Notes under the pieces: generated by a model
Databases searched by the model: none
The model's input: the letters and a program-made list of their open reading frames with translations, nothing else
Told to the model about the DNA's origin: nothing
NCBI GenBank assembly: GCA_911728455.2
Contig: OU452229.1
Coordinates: forward strand, 11,572,878 to 11,636,877
DNA length: 64,000 nt
Direction: 5' to 3'
DNA from: Marthasterias glacialis
Lineage: Eukaryota; Echinodermata; Asteroidea; Forcipulatida; Asteriidae
Shown: in pieces, positions 1-11,995 of the stretch
How positions within the stretch are numbered: the first letter of the stretch is position 1
How the letters are laid out: each line of letters opens with the position of its first letter
Translations under genes and position numbers: made by a program

Positions 1-530
1 CAAACACTTTGCTGTAGAATATTCACAAACACAATGCTGTAGAATATTCACAAACAAAATGCTGTAGAATATTCACAAACAAAATGCCGTAGAATATTCA
101 CAAACACAATGCTGTAGAATGTTAATAAACACAATGTTTAGTGTATAATATTCACACAAATGTTGCTGTGCAATATTCATAAACACAATGCTGTAGAATA
201 TTCATAAACACAATACTGTAGAATATTTACAAACACAATGCTGTAGAATAATTGCAAACACTATACTGTTGAATATTTACAAGCACAATGCCATGCAATT
301 TTCAAAAACACAATCTTTAGTGTAGAATATTCACAAAGACATTGCTGTAGATTATTCCTGAACTCAGTGCTGTAGAATATTCACAAACACAATGCTGTAG
401 AATATTCACAAACGCAATGCTGTAGAATATTCACAAACACAATGTTTATTGTCTAATGACAGGAATATTCACAAACATATTGCTGTAGATATTCACAATT
501 ACAGTGCTGTAGAATGTTCACAAAGTTACA
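1..530. repeat. 25-bp minisatellite
   Basis: About 20 tandem copies of a 25-bp unit built around GCTGTAGAATATTCACAAAC. The core GCTGTAG recurs at 11, 36 and 61, exactly 25 bp apart, and the copies decay towards position 530. The array starts before the window. It lies upstream of the visible MGAT1 exons, so it is probably intronic. Confidence 0.9.
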
Positions 531-2197
531 TTTAAGTTGTCACTGTGAGATTTCCAATTATATCCACCACTTTGGGATGCAAATACTTGATGGAGTCATA
601 CATTTTTATAATGATGTGTTTTTTTTTTAAATGTTTATCCTGAAACACGTTTAATACCCACTGGGTAATGGACAGTTCAATTCAGAATTTCTGGTTTGTA
701 GCAAGGACCCTTTGTTTGCAGTTTTCCTCTGGGTTTCTAGCTACAGTGATTAAAGTTGCCTTTGAGGCATGCTTGGTTTAATAACCAGAAATATGTAATA
801 TTCACCCTACATATCCCTTGAGTGATTTACTAGGGTCGTATTGGAATTAACGGCTTTGGCTACAGCTGTGGCTGTTGCTAAGGGTGTTGCTAAGGATGTC
901 CTATACTTTAATGCAGAATGAAGCAGCGATCCAGTCGTAGCTGTTGCCGTATCTACCAATTCTGACATGGCCTACATCCCTCTTGAGTGTTTTACTAGCA
1001 TCCTTCCTCACTGTAACAAAACACCTTGTGGTAATTCAACACCCAAGCTGTTGGATTCTGATTATGCCTGATCGCTAGGCAAACCACTACACCCCCTGAT
1101 ACCACGTAAATCCTAATCAGTTTCCCTAGTGCAGACACCGCAGTCCAACAGTATCAAACAAAACAAAACATGCTGTTGGATTTTGATTTGTTGGGGTTGC
1201 TTAGAGTTCCTACAATTACACTGCTGTAGTAAAAATAACAGAAGTAGTAACAGTAACAATAAAGGGTATGATATGCAGTAACACCTTGCACGCGGGACTG
1301 ATCTCTTGTGGATATTGTAGGCTCTTGAGAAGAGGGATAAGTGTTTCTCTAACATTTCGATCAGTGTGCTCTGATCATCCTACAGCTTTCCTCAGAGCAT
1401 ACACTATCAAATGTATAAAAAAAGAACAGCACAGCGATTTGTGATGTCATCATTGGCATGGTGGTCTGCTGGTTTCATGTATCAACCTTTTTCTTGTATT
1501 AACTGAGCCCTCATCTACCTTTAACAGAAAAAAGCACATCAGTGGAAAAGTAAATTAATTATGACATTCTAGTTTACAGTGGGTGACTAGAGCCCTGGTT
1601 CGATTCCCAGCTAGGGCCATTTGTGGGTAGAGTTGTGCATTGGTTCTCTCCTGTGCCATGAGGTTTTTGTCCTGGCCCTCCGGTTTTCTTCCCTCGGGAA
1701 AAATCAGACCTTTTTGATCTTTGGCTGTGCTTCGTGGTCATATATGCGTCACTGTGGATGACTGCCAAAGGCTCCTTTACATGCCTGCAGCTCGAACGCG
1801 TAGCCGCATCCTTCACAATTTAGCTTCTCAGCTGGGAGTAAGGATGATTAGCCTCCCAAAATATTATTATTGTTATTATAATAAACACGCCATAGAACCT
1901 TAATACTGTGTAAATGTCATCCAATCCGATGGTCAGATTTTAATGAAAACAGCGAAAGAGTTTTAGGTTTTGTTAGGGATCTTGTGAACATTCATGTTTG
2001 GCTCTTTTCAATTGCAGCAATCAAAATAAGTAACAGTGAATTTTCAGGTCTTCAAATGCTATTTCCACAACTTTAATAGTACTTCATTTATAAAGGAATG
2101 TTTTCTGGTGGATTGGTACTGGTATAAAGTGTATAACCAGTCAACTTTCACAAAGTAACTTTGATTAATGACCAATCCTGTCATTTTGTCTTTAAAG
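531..2197. other. No exon seen; probable MGAT1 intron
   Basis: No open frame here resembles the N-terminal or middle part of GnT-I, and no other protein is recognisable. The stretch holds AT-rich unique DNA. At about 1575-1900 there is a SINE-like piece containing a B-box-like GGTTCGATTCC and ending in a run of TTATTA. The short open frames here look random. Confidence 0.5.
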
Positions 2198-5100
2198 GTT
2201 TTGGGATGATTGGATGAGAGAGCCAGCTCAACGTCAGGAGAGAGCCTGCATCCGTCCAGAAATATCCAGAACTGATACCTTTGGAAAAGTTGGTGTCAGT
2301 AGGTAAGTCAGACATGGGCGGGGGTGCTGTAAACAACTGGGAGACTTTTGAGACTGGTGGTTGCAGACACAACGGTCCTTTTTGACAGTTCTGAGCGTGT
2401 GCGCACATGCTCAGTATTGCGCATGTAGTTCTGAGCTTGTGTACTACTGGTGTGAACTGCGCAAAAAGGACCGTCCAAAAGTTTCCAATTTCCTTGACAA
2501 GTTTGCGTCAGTCAGTTTGCATGATAAACACTTCTTTCTTTCTTCTTGTAGATAAACCAACACATCACCCTTTTCTATTTACAGAAATCAAAACTTGCAT
2601 GAATACAAGGTTTAGACATATAAACTTCACAAATGTTATACATCTGTATGAGATTTACAAACAAAAACATGCAAATAAAACCTTGGATTGTCACTGAAAT
2701 CTTATTTTTTTGGAAACGCCCCCGCCCCATCTACATTCAAGCCTTTTTGATTGGCCGCCATGATTGAAAACCTTTATTCTGTGCAACCCTAACTTCTTTC
2801 TCGGAAGGCAGCTGTGTTGTTGTTGTTGTTTACTTTTACATTCTTTTATTTCTTTGAGATATGTTTTCAAAATACATGAAGCCTGTCGTGGCCGATTGGT
2901 CAATGAGCACCGAACTCAAGCTCTGATGGATGAGTCATCAGAGTGTGGGTTCGAATCCTGGTCGGTTTGCAAGACACTATAACTATAACTGCTTCTCTTC
3001 ACCCACAAGTAAATGGGTACCTGTGAGGGTAGAGATTGTTGATGCGAATGATTAGCAACCTGTGCCGGTGCCGGTGCTGCATACTCCAAAGGAGTTGAGA
3101 TGGTTTCAGAAATGCTTAAAGGCTCAATAAACAGGAGTAGTAATAGTGTAAGGCGCTTTGATACCATTTTTAAAAGCACCTAATAAATGCCTATTAGTAA
3201 TTTTAGTAACTTGTTTTCCTTTGTTTTGCAGGGGTCAATTTTTTGAGCAGCATTTGAAGTACATCAAACTTAACCAGAATTCAGTAGCTTTTACACAACT
3301 GGATCTCTCCTTGCTTAAAAAGGTTTGTTTTATTTTTTTTCGTATATTAATTTCTAATTTTTTGAAGAAAAAAAAACACATTAAAAAGAAGAAAGCAAAC
3401 ATTTTAACAACTGTGACTAATAAGCCAGAAATTTATATATATTGGGCAAAATTTTGTGAAGAATTTACATAGTTCTTTTTTGTCTCTTGTGCAGTTCTTC
3501 CATAACAACGTGTGGACTATTTTTTTTAATTGTGGTCTGCTTTTAGGGTATTTGGCTGAGAATGGGCCCTGGAATAGAGTATGGGCTGAATATGTCAATC
3601 AAACTGTGCCCATTGGCCAATTGGATCACACCTTTTGGTCATGTGACCTCGGTCAAACTCGGTCACATGTGCAGCGTAAATGTACACAAACTAATGTGTG
3701 TACGGGGCTTGTTGCCAAAGATGGAACAGTCTATAGAGCGAGCCTGCTGTGTATTATTTGTGTTTTACCCATACACTAATATGTGTTCAGCACTGCATAC
3801 TTTTTAAGTCCTGTAAAAAAAAAAGAAACAGGCATATTATTTGTGTGGGATTCGAACCCACGACCTTTGCAATTCTAGAGCAGATGTCTTACCACTAGAC
3901 TACCGAAACTGCCCGGTAGCTTTAACATCTATTAAAAGCATTATGGTACCCACTGCTAAAATAAAGGATTGTAACTACCTCTAGCTAACGGGCAGTTACG
4001 GTGGTCTAGTGGTAAGACTTCTGCTCTAGAATGGAAAAGGTCGTGGGTTCGAACCCCACGCAAGTAATATGCCTGTGAATTTTTTTTTTTATAGGACTTG
4101 GGAAAGGACTGAGTATATAGTACTTGACACACATTGGTGTATGAGTAAAACAACTAGTATTCGTTATCCCCGATGCAGATTTAACATTTATTCAAAACTG
4201 CTGCGATTTGTCAGGATCTTTTCTGATATCAGGGTTTTTTCATCGATCTCCATTTACCTGAAAAATTATTGGGGAGAATATGAACTGACCTTAAGGGAAG
4301 TAACACATAGCCCATTCTAAACTCTAAGTGATGTAGAGAGTCTATAAGTCCTCTTAGAGGGGCTATGTCGTCATGATTATAGCAGTAAATGGAAAAACCC
4401 AGTTAGTTACTAAGTGCACGTACGCACCGGCAGTCACATCACAGTTTGACAAAGATGGCACCTTTTTTTAATTGATCGCAAGCGTATGCGTGTGCAGCAT
4501 CTGGATGAGACTTCATCTTTCCATGCACAGCCACGGGCCCGCTATAATCATGATGACACAATCATGATGACACAGCCCCTTCAACATATAACACCCCGGA
4601 AGTTCAGAAGGTTTCGATCTAGACCAAAAGGGGAACTTTTTCAAGATTTTATACGCTTTTGTTTGATCACAACCCGGATTGAAAAGTTGGTATGGAGAAG
4701 TTGAGATTATAACTAACTTCATAGAGTTACTTAGCTCACAAATATTGCACTGACAATTTCCAGGTGTCTTGGTAGGAAGCAAAAAAAACAAAATACCAAG
4801 TACTTCTTTTTTCTTTCCTTACAGGAGAATTATGATCCAGTCTTCAAAAAGGAAGTTTATGGAGCACCAGAGGTGACGATATCACAACTCCAGAAGCAGA
4901 ATGCTCTGGGACATCCTACCGTTAGAATCACATATACCAGTAAAAATAGCTTCAAACTATTGACCAAACAGTTGGGCATCATGACGGATCTAAAGGTAAG
5001 GTCACTATTCACCATTGTGTCCACATCCTAGTTTTTCCTCCCATTCAAAGCTATGTAACTTAAAACAGACTAGCACCTTTTGTTATCATGAGAATCGGTA

Positions 5101-6408
5101 TTAGTTATTAAACTTGCGCATAGGGGACATGACTTAGATGGCGGCAGTATGGTATTGGTCATTAACCAGTTACCACCGCGATTTTTTTTTGGGGGGGGGG
5201 TTGGGGGCAATCGGGACATGGTTCCGTGTTTAGTGCCACTCCTATGCCGTAGGTAACAGCCAATGTTTTGCAATTCACGCTGCATGAATTTGACATTTTC
5301 TCGGTCGAGCAACAAAACGGATGATCCAACAAAGAGAATCTTGCTTCTCTTGGCATTGTCAAGTCCGGGTTTCTTTGTGCAAGCGGTACCCGGCAATTCC
5401 ACCAAAAGAATCCCGCCAGGGGGACGGGACCAAAAAAAGAACAGAATCCCGGCGGCAACTGGTTGAAGCTATGTCCAAATTAATGGCTTTGGCAGTAGAT
5501 ATGACCGGACCTCTAAACGTCCTATTCCTCAACACTGTCCTCAACAAAGTCGCTTAATTCGGCTTAATGGTGGTTTATAGACCAAATGCACAACAACATC
5601 TGCGTAAACTGTCTACCCATAGTCTGCAATTTTGGGGTTCAAAACACATGTAAAGATATGGTGCTTTTCTAACCGGGCACTCGTCATCTAAAATGCACAC
5701 CACTGCACCGTAACACGTGGGGATTCCGTGATGATGTAAGGTGAATCAGGTCAATTTTTAGGACAGTGGGAAACTTTTGAGACATAGGATGTAAGCAAAT
5801 TTACCAGGGCCCAATACCGTAAAGCTGTTGAGGTGAAAATAGTGCACCTCTCTGTAAAGCAAAACAACATAAATCTTATTGGAACTATGAAGCAAAATGT
5901 GGTGGTGTTCTATTGAATCAGTCGTTGGTGTTTCCATTGCAATGGCATTTAATATAAACGACAGAATACACATCGCTATTCTGCTGCCACTTTGCGTTCC
6001 AAAAGACTTCCTTTGAAGACAATACTGCTAAAAGTCATATTTTATTTTTAAATTTTTGCCGGTGTCATAGGATATTTTGTCTCCCGGTGTGTGTGTTCCC
6101 CCATACCGAAAATTAACATGGGCTGAGAAAGTTGAGTCAAAAGAGGGCGCTATTATACAAATCTCCAGGGGGGGGGCAGCATCTCCTGCCATACAGGCAT
6201 CTTACAAATGGGTTAAATTGGCAAAACTTAACAATTCTGTAACACAAATTTGACCTTTTTTTCTTTATATCCCTTTGTCCTCATGAACTGACAGTCTGGT
6301 GTTCCAAGAGCTGGTTACATGGGTGTAGTCAGCTTTATGTTTGATGACCATCGTGTCTATCTAGCGCCCCCAACGGATTGGAAAGGATATGATGTATCAT
6401 GGAGTTAA
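2198..6408 (+). CDS. MGAT1: MGAT1 (GnT-I), last four coding exons
   Basis: Alpha-1,3-mannosyl-glycoprotein 2-beta-N-acetylglucosaminyltransferase transfers GlcNAc from UDP-GlcNAc onto Man5GlcNAc2 N-glycans in the medial Golgi and opens the hybrid/complex glycan pathway. Exons are 2198-2302, 3232-3322, 4825-4995 and 6295-6408 (TAA 6406-6408), all GT-AG with matching phases, giving about 160 C-terminal residues. Recognisable blocks in order are [17 protein letters not shown] followed by [29 protein letters not shown] with [30 protein letters not shown]; and [28 protein letters not shown]. These match the C-terminal part of animal GnT-I almost block for block. The family is about 445 residues, so roughly the first 285 are encoded upstream of the window. 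From memory of the rabbit enzyme, the DDW segment holds the catalytic base. The frame is intact and the gene looks functional. Confidence 0.95.
2339..2490. mobile_element. Hairpin element (MITE-like), family A
   Basis: The inverted ends CGGTCCTTTTTGACAGTTCT (from 2373) and GAACTGCGCAAAAAGGACCG (to 2473) pair, with outer arms GAGACTTTTG and CAAAAGTTTC. A second copy lies at 37678-37818. It sits in the MGAT1 intron just after the 2198-2302 exon. No coding capacity is seen. Confidence 0.75.
2882..3165 (+). mobile_element. tRNA-derived SINE
   Basis: The head has an A-box-like GTGGCCGATTGG and a B-box GGTTCGAATCC in tRNA spacing. A body follows with TGCTTCTCTTCACCCACAAG and AAATGGGTACCTGTGAGGG, then a 3' tail with AGTAGTAATAGTGTAAGGCGC. 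This layout is a tRNA-head SINE with a Deu-domain-like body. It lies in the MGAT1 intron. Confidence 0.75.
3745..3915 (-). mobile_element. tRNA-head SINE, inverted copy
   Basis: The reverse complement begins with a tRNA-like head (CGGTAGTCTAGTGGTAAGAC, B-box GGGTTCGAATCC). It continues through CCTGTTTC, an A-run region and a tail containing ACACATATTAGTGTATGGG. The same family occurs at 3985-4175 and 35578-35750. It lies head-to-head with the next copy. Confidence 0.8.
3985..4175 (+). mobile_element. tRNA-head SINE
   Basis: The head GGTGGTCTAGTGGTAAGAC and B-box GGGTTCGAACCCC resemble a tRNA, but the anticodon arm does not fold as a real tRNA. The tail has AGGACTTGGGAAAGGACTGA and ACACATTGGTGTATGAG, matching the tail at 35650-35725. 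It lies in the MGAT1 intron. Confidence 0.8.
5070..5540. repeat. Dispersed repeat, also at 46090-46560
   Basis: This stretch shares blocks, in the opposite orientation, with 46090-46560: CGCGATTTTT next to GTTAACCAGTTACC-like sequence, a CGGGTTTCTTTGTGC block, and GAAAATGTCAAATTCA-type sequence on the other strand. It carries no recognisable protein and lies in the last MGAT1 intron. Confidence 0.55.
5615..5760. mobile_element. MITE-like element, family G
   Basis: It contains CACATGTAAAGATATGGTG, a CTAAAATGCACACCAC block and a GTAACACGTGGGGATT block. Related sequences lie at about 26800-26960, 57130-57340 and, on the other strand, 61995-62225. Confidence 0.5.
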
Positions 6409-7321
6409 CCTCGGCTGATTATCTGCAGTTGACACTGGACACATTATTGGGCTCTTGGTGGCGCCATACAAGTAAAAAAAAAAAGCAAACATTTCAGCAT
6501 GCTGTTTACAACCCCCCGCCATTGTACATGTTAATGTGCGTGTTTGAGTGGAGACTGCAGCGAGAAACTGAACTGACGTCTGTCAACCGGACAGTGTGTG
6601 AACACAGTTAAAACAAGGATCCAAAAACAATTTTTAATAATAGAATACTGAAGATGTTGAACAGAGGGTGTTAATTTTGCTCTTCCCTGATAGAGCACAA
6701 ATCTGCAAATCCAATTCTCTTGAATGTAAGCAGAAAAAACTCCAAGGTTAACTTGAGCAGGATGTGAACCTGTAACATCTGGCATGTTGTAAATTAGCCC
6801 TAGAACGACTGCTAATTTTCTATGAAATCTGCTGAAGATCCCCAGACTCTGATATTGATGTTTTAGGATTGGGGTAAAATGAGGAATCTGAAATGAAGCC
6901 TGTCTTCTAAATTCCCTTGGAGGATTAACAAATAAGAAATGCAGATTGCACTTTACACCACTCCTGATTGAGAACCATTGATAGCTTCATTGCTCCAATC
7001 AGGGTATATTCCAATTGGGATAGTTTGGTCAACAATTGCTTTATTGGAGGGTTATTATTGGCAAGAACTTGACAGAAAGAAACCACCCCAACAACCCACC
7101 TTAATTGTTTAAACCCCACATCAACCAGGGCCTAGATATTACATGGCCTACAGATGTGGTAGTTAACTTACCTTTTTATGGTCACTGCCGCCAAATGAAG
7201 AGTACGATCATAGTTTGTACGAGTCCCTTGTCCAAACACTCATCGTCTATTTTGCATGACAACAAACCAAAGGGTTAAAGGTTAAATTAACCACAGATCT
7301 TTGAAAGAATAGGAACTTATA

Positions 7322-7580
7322 ACTAGAAAACGGGTGAACTTGCAGGTACAACCATGTATAAATCTCTTCTGGGAGGAATGGTGGCTCTGAAAAGAGCTGG
7401 GCCAGAGTGGTCTCGTGGTCTCATCGGTCTCTACACGTCTTCAGGAGAATCTTCTCTTGAAGATAAGCAGAGTGTTTGGTTCGAAACGTCGAGACCACAC
7501 TGGCTCTTTTCAGAGCCACCACTCCTCCCAAAAGAGATTTATACCTGGTTTACCCGCAAGTTCCCTAGTTTACTAGTTAT
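7322..7580. mobile_element. Hairpin element (MITE-like), family B
   Basis: Long inverted ends: AATCTCTTCTGGGAGGAATG followed by GTGGCTCTGAAAAGAGC on the left, and GCTCTTTTCAGAGCCACCAC followed by TCCTCCCAAAAGAGATTT on the right. Outer arms read ACTAGAAAACGGGTGAACTT and AAGTTCCCTAGTTTACTAGT. A related copy lies at about 47545-47722. The 138-codon open frame across it (7354-7770) is a by-product of the hairpin. Confidence 0.8.
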
Positions 7581-8439
7581 AGTTTCCTATTATCCTCCAC
7601 AACATGCAAAGCTTCAAACATCACCTAAGATCTTTAAAATGGCGGACAGACCTTTAGCAGAATCCCAATCCATGGTTTGTTACGATCCTTCAGGGTTACA
7701 GGACAACACATACTCTGTGGACAAACCAAACATTGCTCAGCGAACGTTATTGTTTAGAACACATTTTTGAACCACCAAGCTAATTTATAAAAAAAACAAC
7801 ATTTTTTTCCCCACCCCAGCCATGTTGTCTTTCTTTCACAAGGTCACAATCAAGAGATGGAGGAAAATAGTTGGTGTCCCCTTCTCTGAAAGAACAAAAA
7901 AAAGGGGGTTAATAGTGTGGCGAGTAGTAGAGGGAATCAGACAAAAGAGGGCAGTGTTCTTACAAAAAAATGTGACAGGCGTGGAATATGTGCCTTTTAT
8001 TTTTAAACAGTATTTTAAATTCAGAATTGCTATTAAACTAAAATGATAAAATGTTGATACCGGCAATTCAACCTCAGTAAAAAATCATATATACTGAGGA
8101 CCCCATGGAATATTTGTAAATGTTTTTTAATCATATTAATCAAAATTTGTCCTCCCCAAGATGAAGTCTTGAATATTCCTAAACTCAGCATTCTTTGTGG
8201 ATACCAGCAAATTCTGTACTATAGAAAAATCTTCTTGGCATTTACAAGCTTAAATTCTGTGCACTTTACACAACCAACTGGATGTTAAAAAGCATATCAC
8301 AAAGTGTCAAGGTATTCCTTGACAAAAGTTTAGAGTAAGGTTTTGTCTGAAAAAAATATTTAGCAATTTTTGTTTTTATCTATTGCGGTGATTTATGGGA
8401 TTTTGAGTATTTGAAAGGTTTAGAGCAACTTCAGCTCCA

Positions 8440-8760
8440 GTATACACCAGTGCCCAATTTCATCAAGCTTGTAAGTACAAAATAACTGCTTAGCAAAGAA
8501 AAATATTGTCTAGCAGAAACAGGTTACCAGCCAAAAAGGAATGTCATTCACATTGTTATGAATGATGTCCCGTTATTGTTTTGCTTAGCAATATATTCTG
8601 CTAAAGCTGTTAGGCATAAAAACTTGCTTAGCGCAGAAATATCTTTCTCAGAAGAAACAGGTTACCAGCCAAAATACAATGTAATGTATGTTACTTGCAA
8701 CTGGTTCCCTGCTAATTGTTGCTGAGCGCCATTTTCTGCTTCATGAAATCGGGCCCTGAT
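8440..8760. repeat. GGGCCC-ended dispersed repeat, family D
   Basis: It begins with GTGCCCAATTTCATCAAGCT and ends with CTGCTTCATGAAATCGGGCC, so the ends are inverted. Inside, CAGAAACAGGTTACCAGCCA occurs twice. Related copies lie at 17430-17615, 26335-26540, 26540-26690, 38345-38490, 52175-52260 and 56965-57080. Confidence 0.65.
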
Positions 8761-9048
8761 AAATTTAAAGAGGTGCAGGCTGCAAATATTGCATTGCAAA
8801 TTTATACACTTGACAAACATTAGCAGGGAACCAGTGAAAATTTATTTGCACCACGTGGCAGTTTAGCTCCTAAACTGTTTGCGCTTCTGCTAAGCAGGTG
8901 GGGAAAAAAACCTTTGTGATACAGGCAAGGATACAGGCCAAATGTGGGTGTCTTTGACGTAGCTGGTCCAAGCTTTATGTTTTTTTCTGTTAAGCAATAA
9001 AACTGTCAAGCAATTCTTTTTTCTCATAAGTTCTTTTAATACTAATGG

Positions 9049-9252
9049 ACCTTTCCCATGAAATATGCTAATTAAATTCACGCATGCGTACAGACCCTGT
9101 TGGTTGGCAAACGCCATTGAAATGTGCACAAAGCAGACGCACAAAGCATGTACGCGTCACGCTTCCATCAGTCCCATGCAAAAGGGCGCACTGTTACCAA
9201 AATGTAAGTGCGCACACGCGATGTCCAATTTACATATTTCATGGGAAAGGTC
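9049..9252. mobile_element. MITE with 19-bp terminal inverted repeats
   Basis: The left end ACCTTTCCCATGAAATATG is the exact reverse complement of the right end CATATTTCATGGGAAAGGT. The 204-bp element is non-coding and has a CpG-rich interior with ACGCATGCGT and GCGCACACGCGA. No clear target-site duplication is visible. Confidence 0.85.
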
Positions 9253-10674
9253 TATTTAGTAGTGCTTGAGTTCACACATTGATAAATATCCAGGGGTGAA
9301 TTTCACAATGCGCTAGGACTAGTCTCATCTTGAGTTAGAACGAGTAACTAGTCCTAACCTATAGGACTAGACATAAGTTAGGAATAGTTTTGTTAAATCC
9401 ACCCCAGGATTCTTAGGGTACAGTTCTTACTTTGATTTGAAAGGTGGCATTGAAATATACAATAATACCAAAAAGTAAATATTTTTGAATAACTTTTAAA
9501 GAGATTATAATACTTCCCAGTGGAAGCTGGTATATTGAAACAAGATTTATCTTTACCAATAATAATGTATGTATAAATGTAACAAAAACAAAAAAGATTT
9601 TCTCAGTGCTGGGCTGTCTTTGCGATGTGTAAAGAAAAATTTGTAAATTCACAGCTCAAAAATAACTTTCTTAGTTACCGAAAAACTTTAGTAGATTGTA
9701 TTTCCACCATGCAAAGCTTCAAATACCCTGTTTAAGGATCAGTTGGTTTCGGAAAAGATTTTTCATTTTTTAAATGGATGGTACAGCAATTAGGTCTTGA
9801 ACGATGACAATCCAGTAGTTTCTGAGAAACGTCTCGGAAAAATGGCCCATAAAATTTCATCACAACAGCTGGTCTTTGACGGGAGGAAACACAGAAAGCG
9901 TAAGCTGTTTAGATTTATATGCTTCTCAAAGTTGTATAACATTAATTTTTGAAATCGTTTCCAATGATGTACCATCCATTTATAGCAAAGTGGTACAATT
10001 TCATAGAGCTGATGAGAACATGAACTTGTTCAGCTCTGAAAAATTTGCTCAACGCACAAACACATTATCATGCAAAATAACCTCTTTTTTTTCACGTAAC
10101 AGCTTTATGTATTTACTCTCTTACCAATTTTTTTTTTTACCAGATAATATGTCGAAATTTGGAATCTTGCCTACATATTGAATGTGTGGGAGTCTTGACC
10201 TGTGTAATGGATTTAGCTATTGTTTAAGTGGTTGATGATATAGACCTTTCTTTTGCTAATTGATGGTTTGTTGTAGTTTCTTAAAACATGTGATCTGGGT
10301 TTAACTTCAGCTTACCGCGGAATTCTTCACTTAAGCTGCCTGTAAAGCACGTATTTCTACGAGCCGAAAACGCAGAATTTCACAGTAAGTACAGCCACGA
10401 AATTAGGCCCACTTAGAAAGCAGAGAGTGGAAATGATTTTATCGTTATTCAAATCTAGTTTCCACAACGCTTTTGATAATGGAGCTGTGAGATATTCAAT
10501 CACGTTTCCAAAACTTCTTTAAAATGCAACCTTACCCGAGACATTTTATCTGGGAAGTGCATAGTGAATGATGTTAAGCAGGTGTTATCTCAGAAAAGTC
10601 CATATTGAAGCTCTTGGAATGTTAACTATTCAAAGCAAATTTGAGTGCTCACTAGGTTTGGTTACCATTGGAAA

Positions 10675-10880
10675 TCTGTCCTAAGTGGCATTGCAAAGGG
10701 GGCAGTGGGGGGCATCTTGTCCCCCTGCTTGCCCCCCCCCCCCACCCCCACCCTGTGAAATTTACTATAATCAGGCTATTTTAATTGAAATTGCCCCCTC
10801 TACTAATATCCGTGCCCCCGTGCCCCCCCCTCCCCCTTTGCACCCCTGCCAAAACAATGCTTGCTATGCCACTGTCAATC
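10675..10880. repeat. Poly-C dispersed repeat
   Basis: It has C-runs, a TGTGAAATTTACTATAATCA block, a TTGCCCCCTCTACTAATATC block, and ends near GCTATGCCACTGTC. The same blocks recur at 19380-19535 and 34780-34950. Related poly-C pieces ending in GCCACTG lie at 11405-11560, 18395-18650, 28488-28690, 36990-37135 and 49875-49990. Confidence 0.6.
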
Positions 10881-11699
10881 CTTAAGAGTTTAGTGCCACG
10901 GGAAAAACAACTCTTTGAAGAAAATGTTTCGAAAAATAACTTTTTGGGGACATGTAAAAAGGGGGCATGAGCTTTTGAGTTTTTCGCAAAAGAAAGGTCT
11001 TTTTAATTTTTATGTTTAGTCTTTCTTTTATTGTGACTTTGCTGGATGGATATTGATTTACCAATTGGGTGTCTTACAAGTTATTTCTTTTAAAAGGAAA
11101 ATAAAGTGTACATGTGTTATTAACTTTTTAATGAAATGATGTTTTTTGTCTTACAATTTTTGTTTTTGAAATGCATTTTGGCGGTGATTTCTGAGTTATA
11201 GAATGGTTCATATGGTTGAGAAAAACATTGGGCGAGGGGGTTGGGGATCTAATTTGCAAGGGAGGGGGTATTGAGGGATGTCCAAGTTGTTCATCATTAT
11301 CTAGCGATCTCAATTGAGATGCAATTCACAGAGTGATGCCTGGTGTCTATCCCTCATTATGTTTGGAAGGTCCACATTTTCATATTCCGTGTCCAACGAT
11401 GTGTACATCAGTGGAGTAATCAGAAGGGGGCGGGGGCCTGAGACCCCTCCCCCCAAAAAAAAATGAGATCGAAAAATGCACAGACCCCCAAAAATAAAAG
11501 GTTTGTATTTACCCTCTGCTTGCCCCCCCCTAATGAAAATGTCTGGTTACACCACTGTAGTTGAAAAGTCTTCGTCCTGTATTAGGGAAAGGAAGTCTCC
11601 AACATAATACATCAGCAGGTATGACCTGGTCTTCAGCACGATAGCTATAGCCATCGCATCTAAGTGCTTGTGTCAAGTACATGTGACGTTACGCACTCT

Positions 11700-11995
11700 T
11701 CGTTGCTTTCACTGTTCTGTCTGCTGCTGTGTACCATGTGGGTCTGTCCTTGATGTTGAGACCATGACTGTCAGGTCGTTGTTGACTCTCTTTAGCCCTG
11801 TTGCTGGTTGACCACCTCTTGGCAGCTTGTGTTCACAGATACTTTCCATAAGGGCTTGCTTGGCCAGTGTCTCACCGGGCAGTCTGAGGAGATGCCCTGT
11901 CCATCTCAGACGTCTTTTAGTGATGATGACACTCCAAAGTGCCTCGTTGGTTTTCTCATAGAGCACTTTGACACATTTTTTGGTCACTGAAGGCA
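11700..11995 (-). pseudogene. LINE reverse-transcriptase C-terminal remnant
   Basis: On the minus strand an open stretch reads TKRRLRWTGHLLRLPGE, then LAKQALMESICEHKLPRGGQ and TGLKRVNNDL. The R-L-R-W-x-G-H-L-x-R-x-P pattern followed by a basic GG-Q/P segment is typical of the extreme C-terminal part of non-LTR retrotransposon polyproteins. No upstream RT core is seen next to it, so it is a 5'-truncated dead copy. The frame continues to 12095 into unrelated poly-C sequence. Confidence 0.7.

Noticed and set aside
7354..7770. 138-codon open frame
   Set aside because: It covers a hairpin element and unique flank, has no recognisable domain and no splice context.
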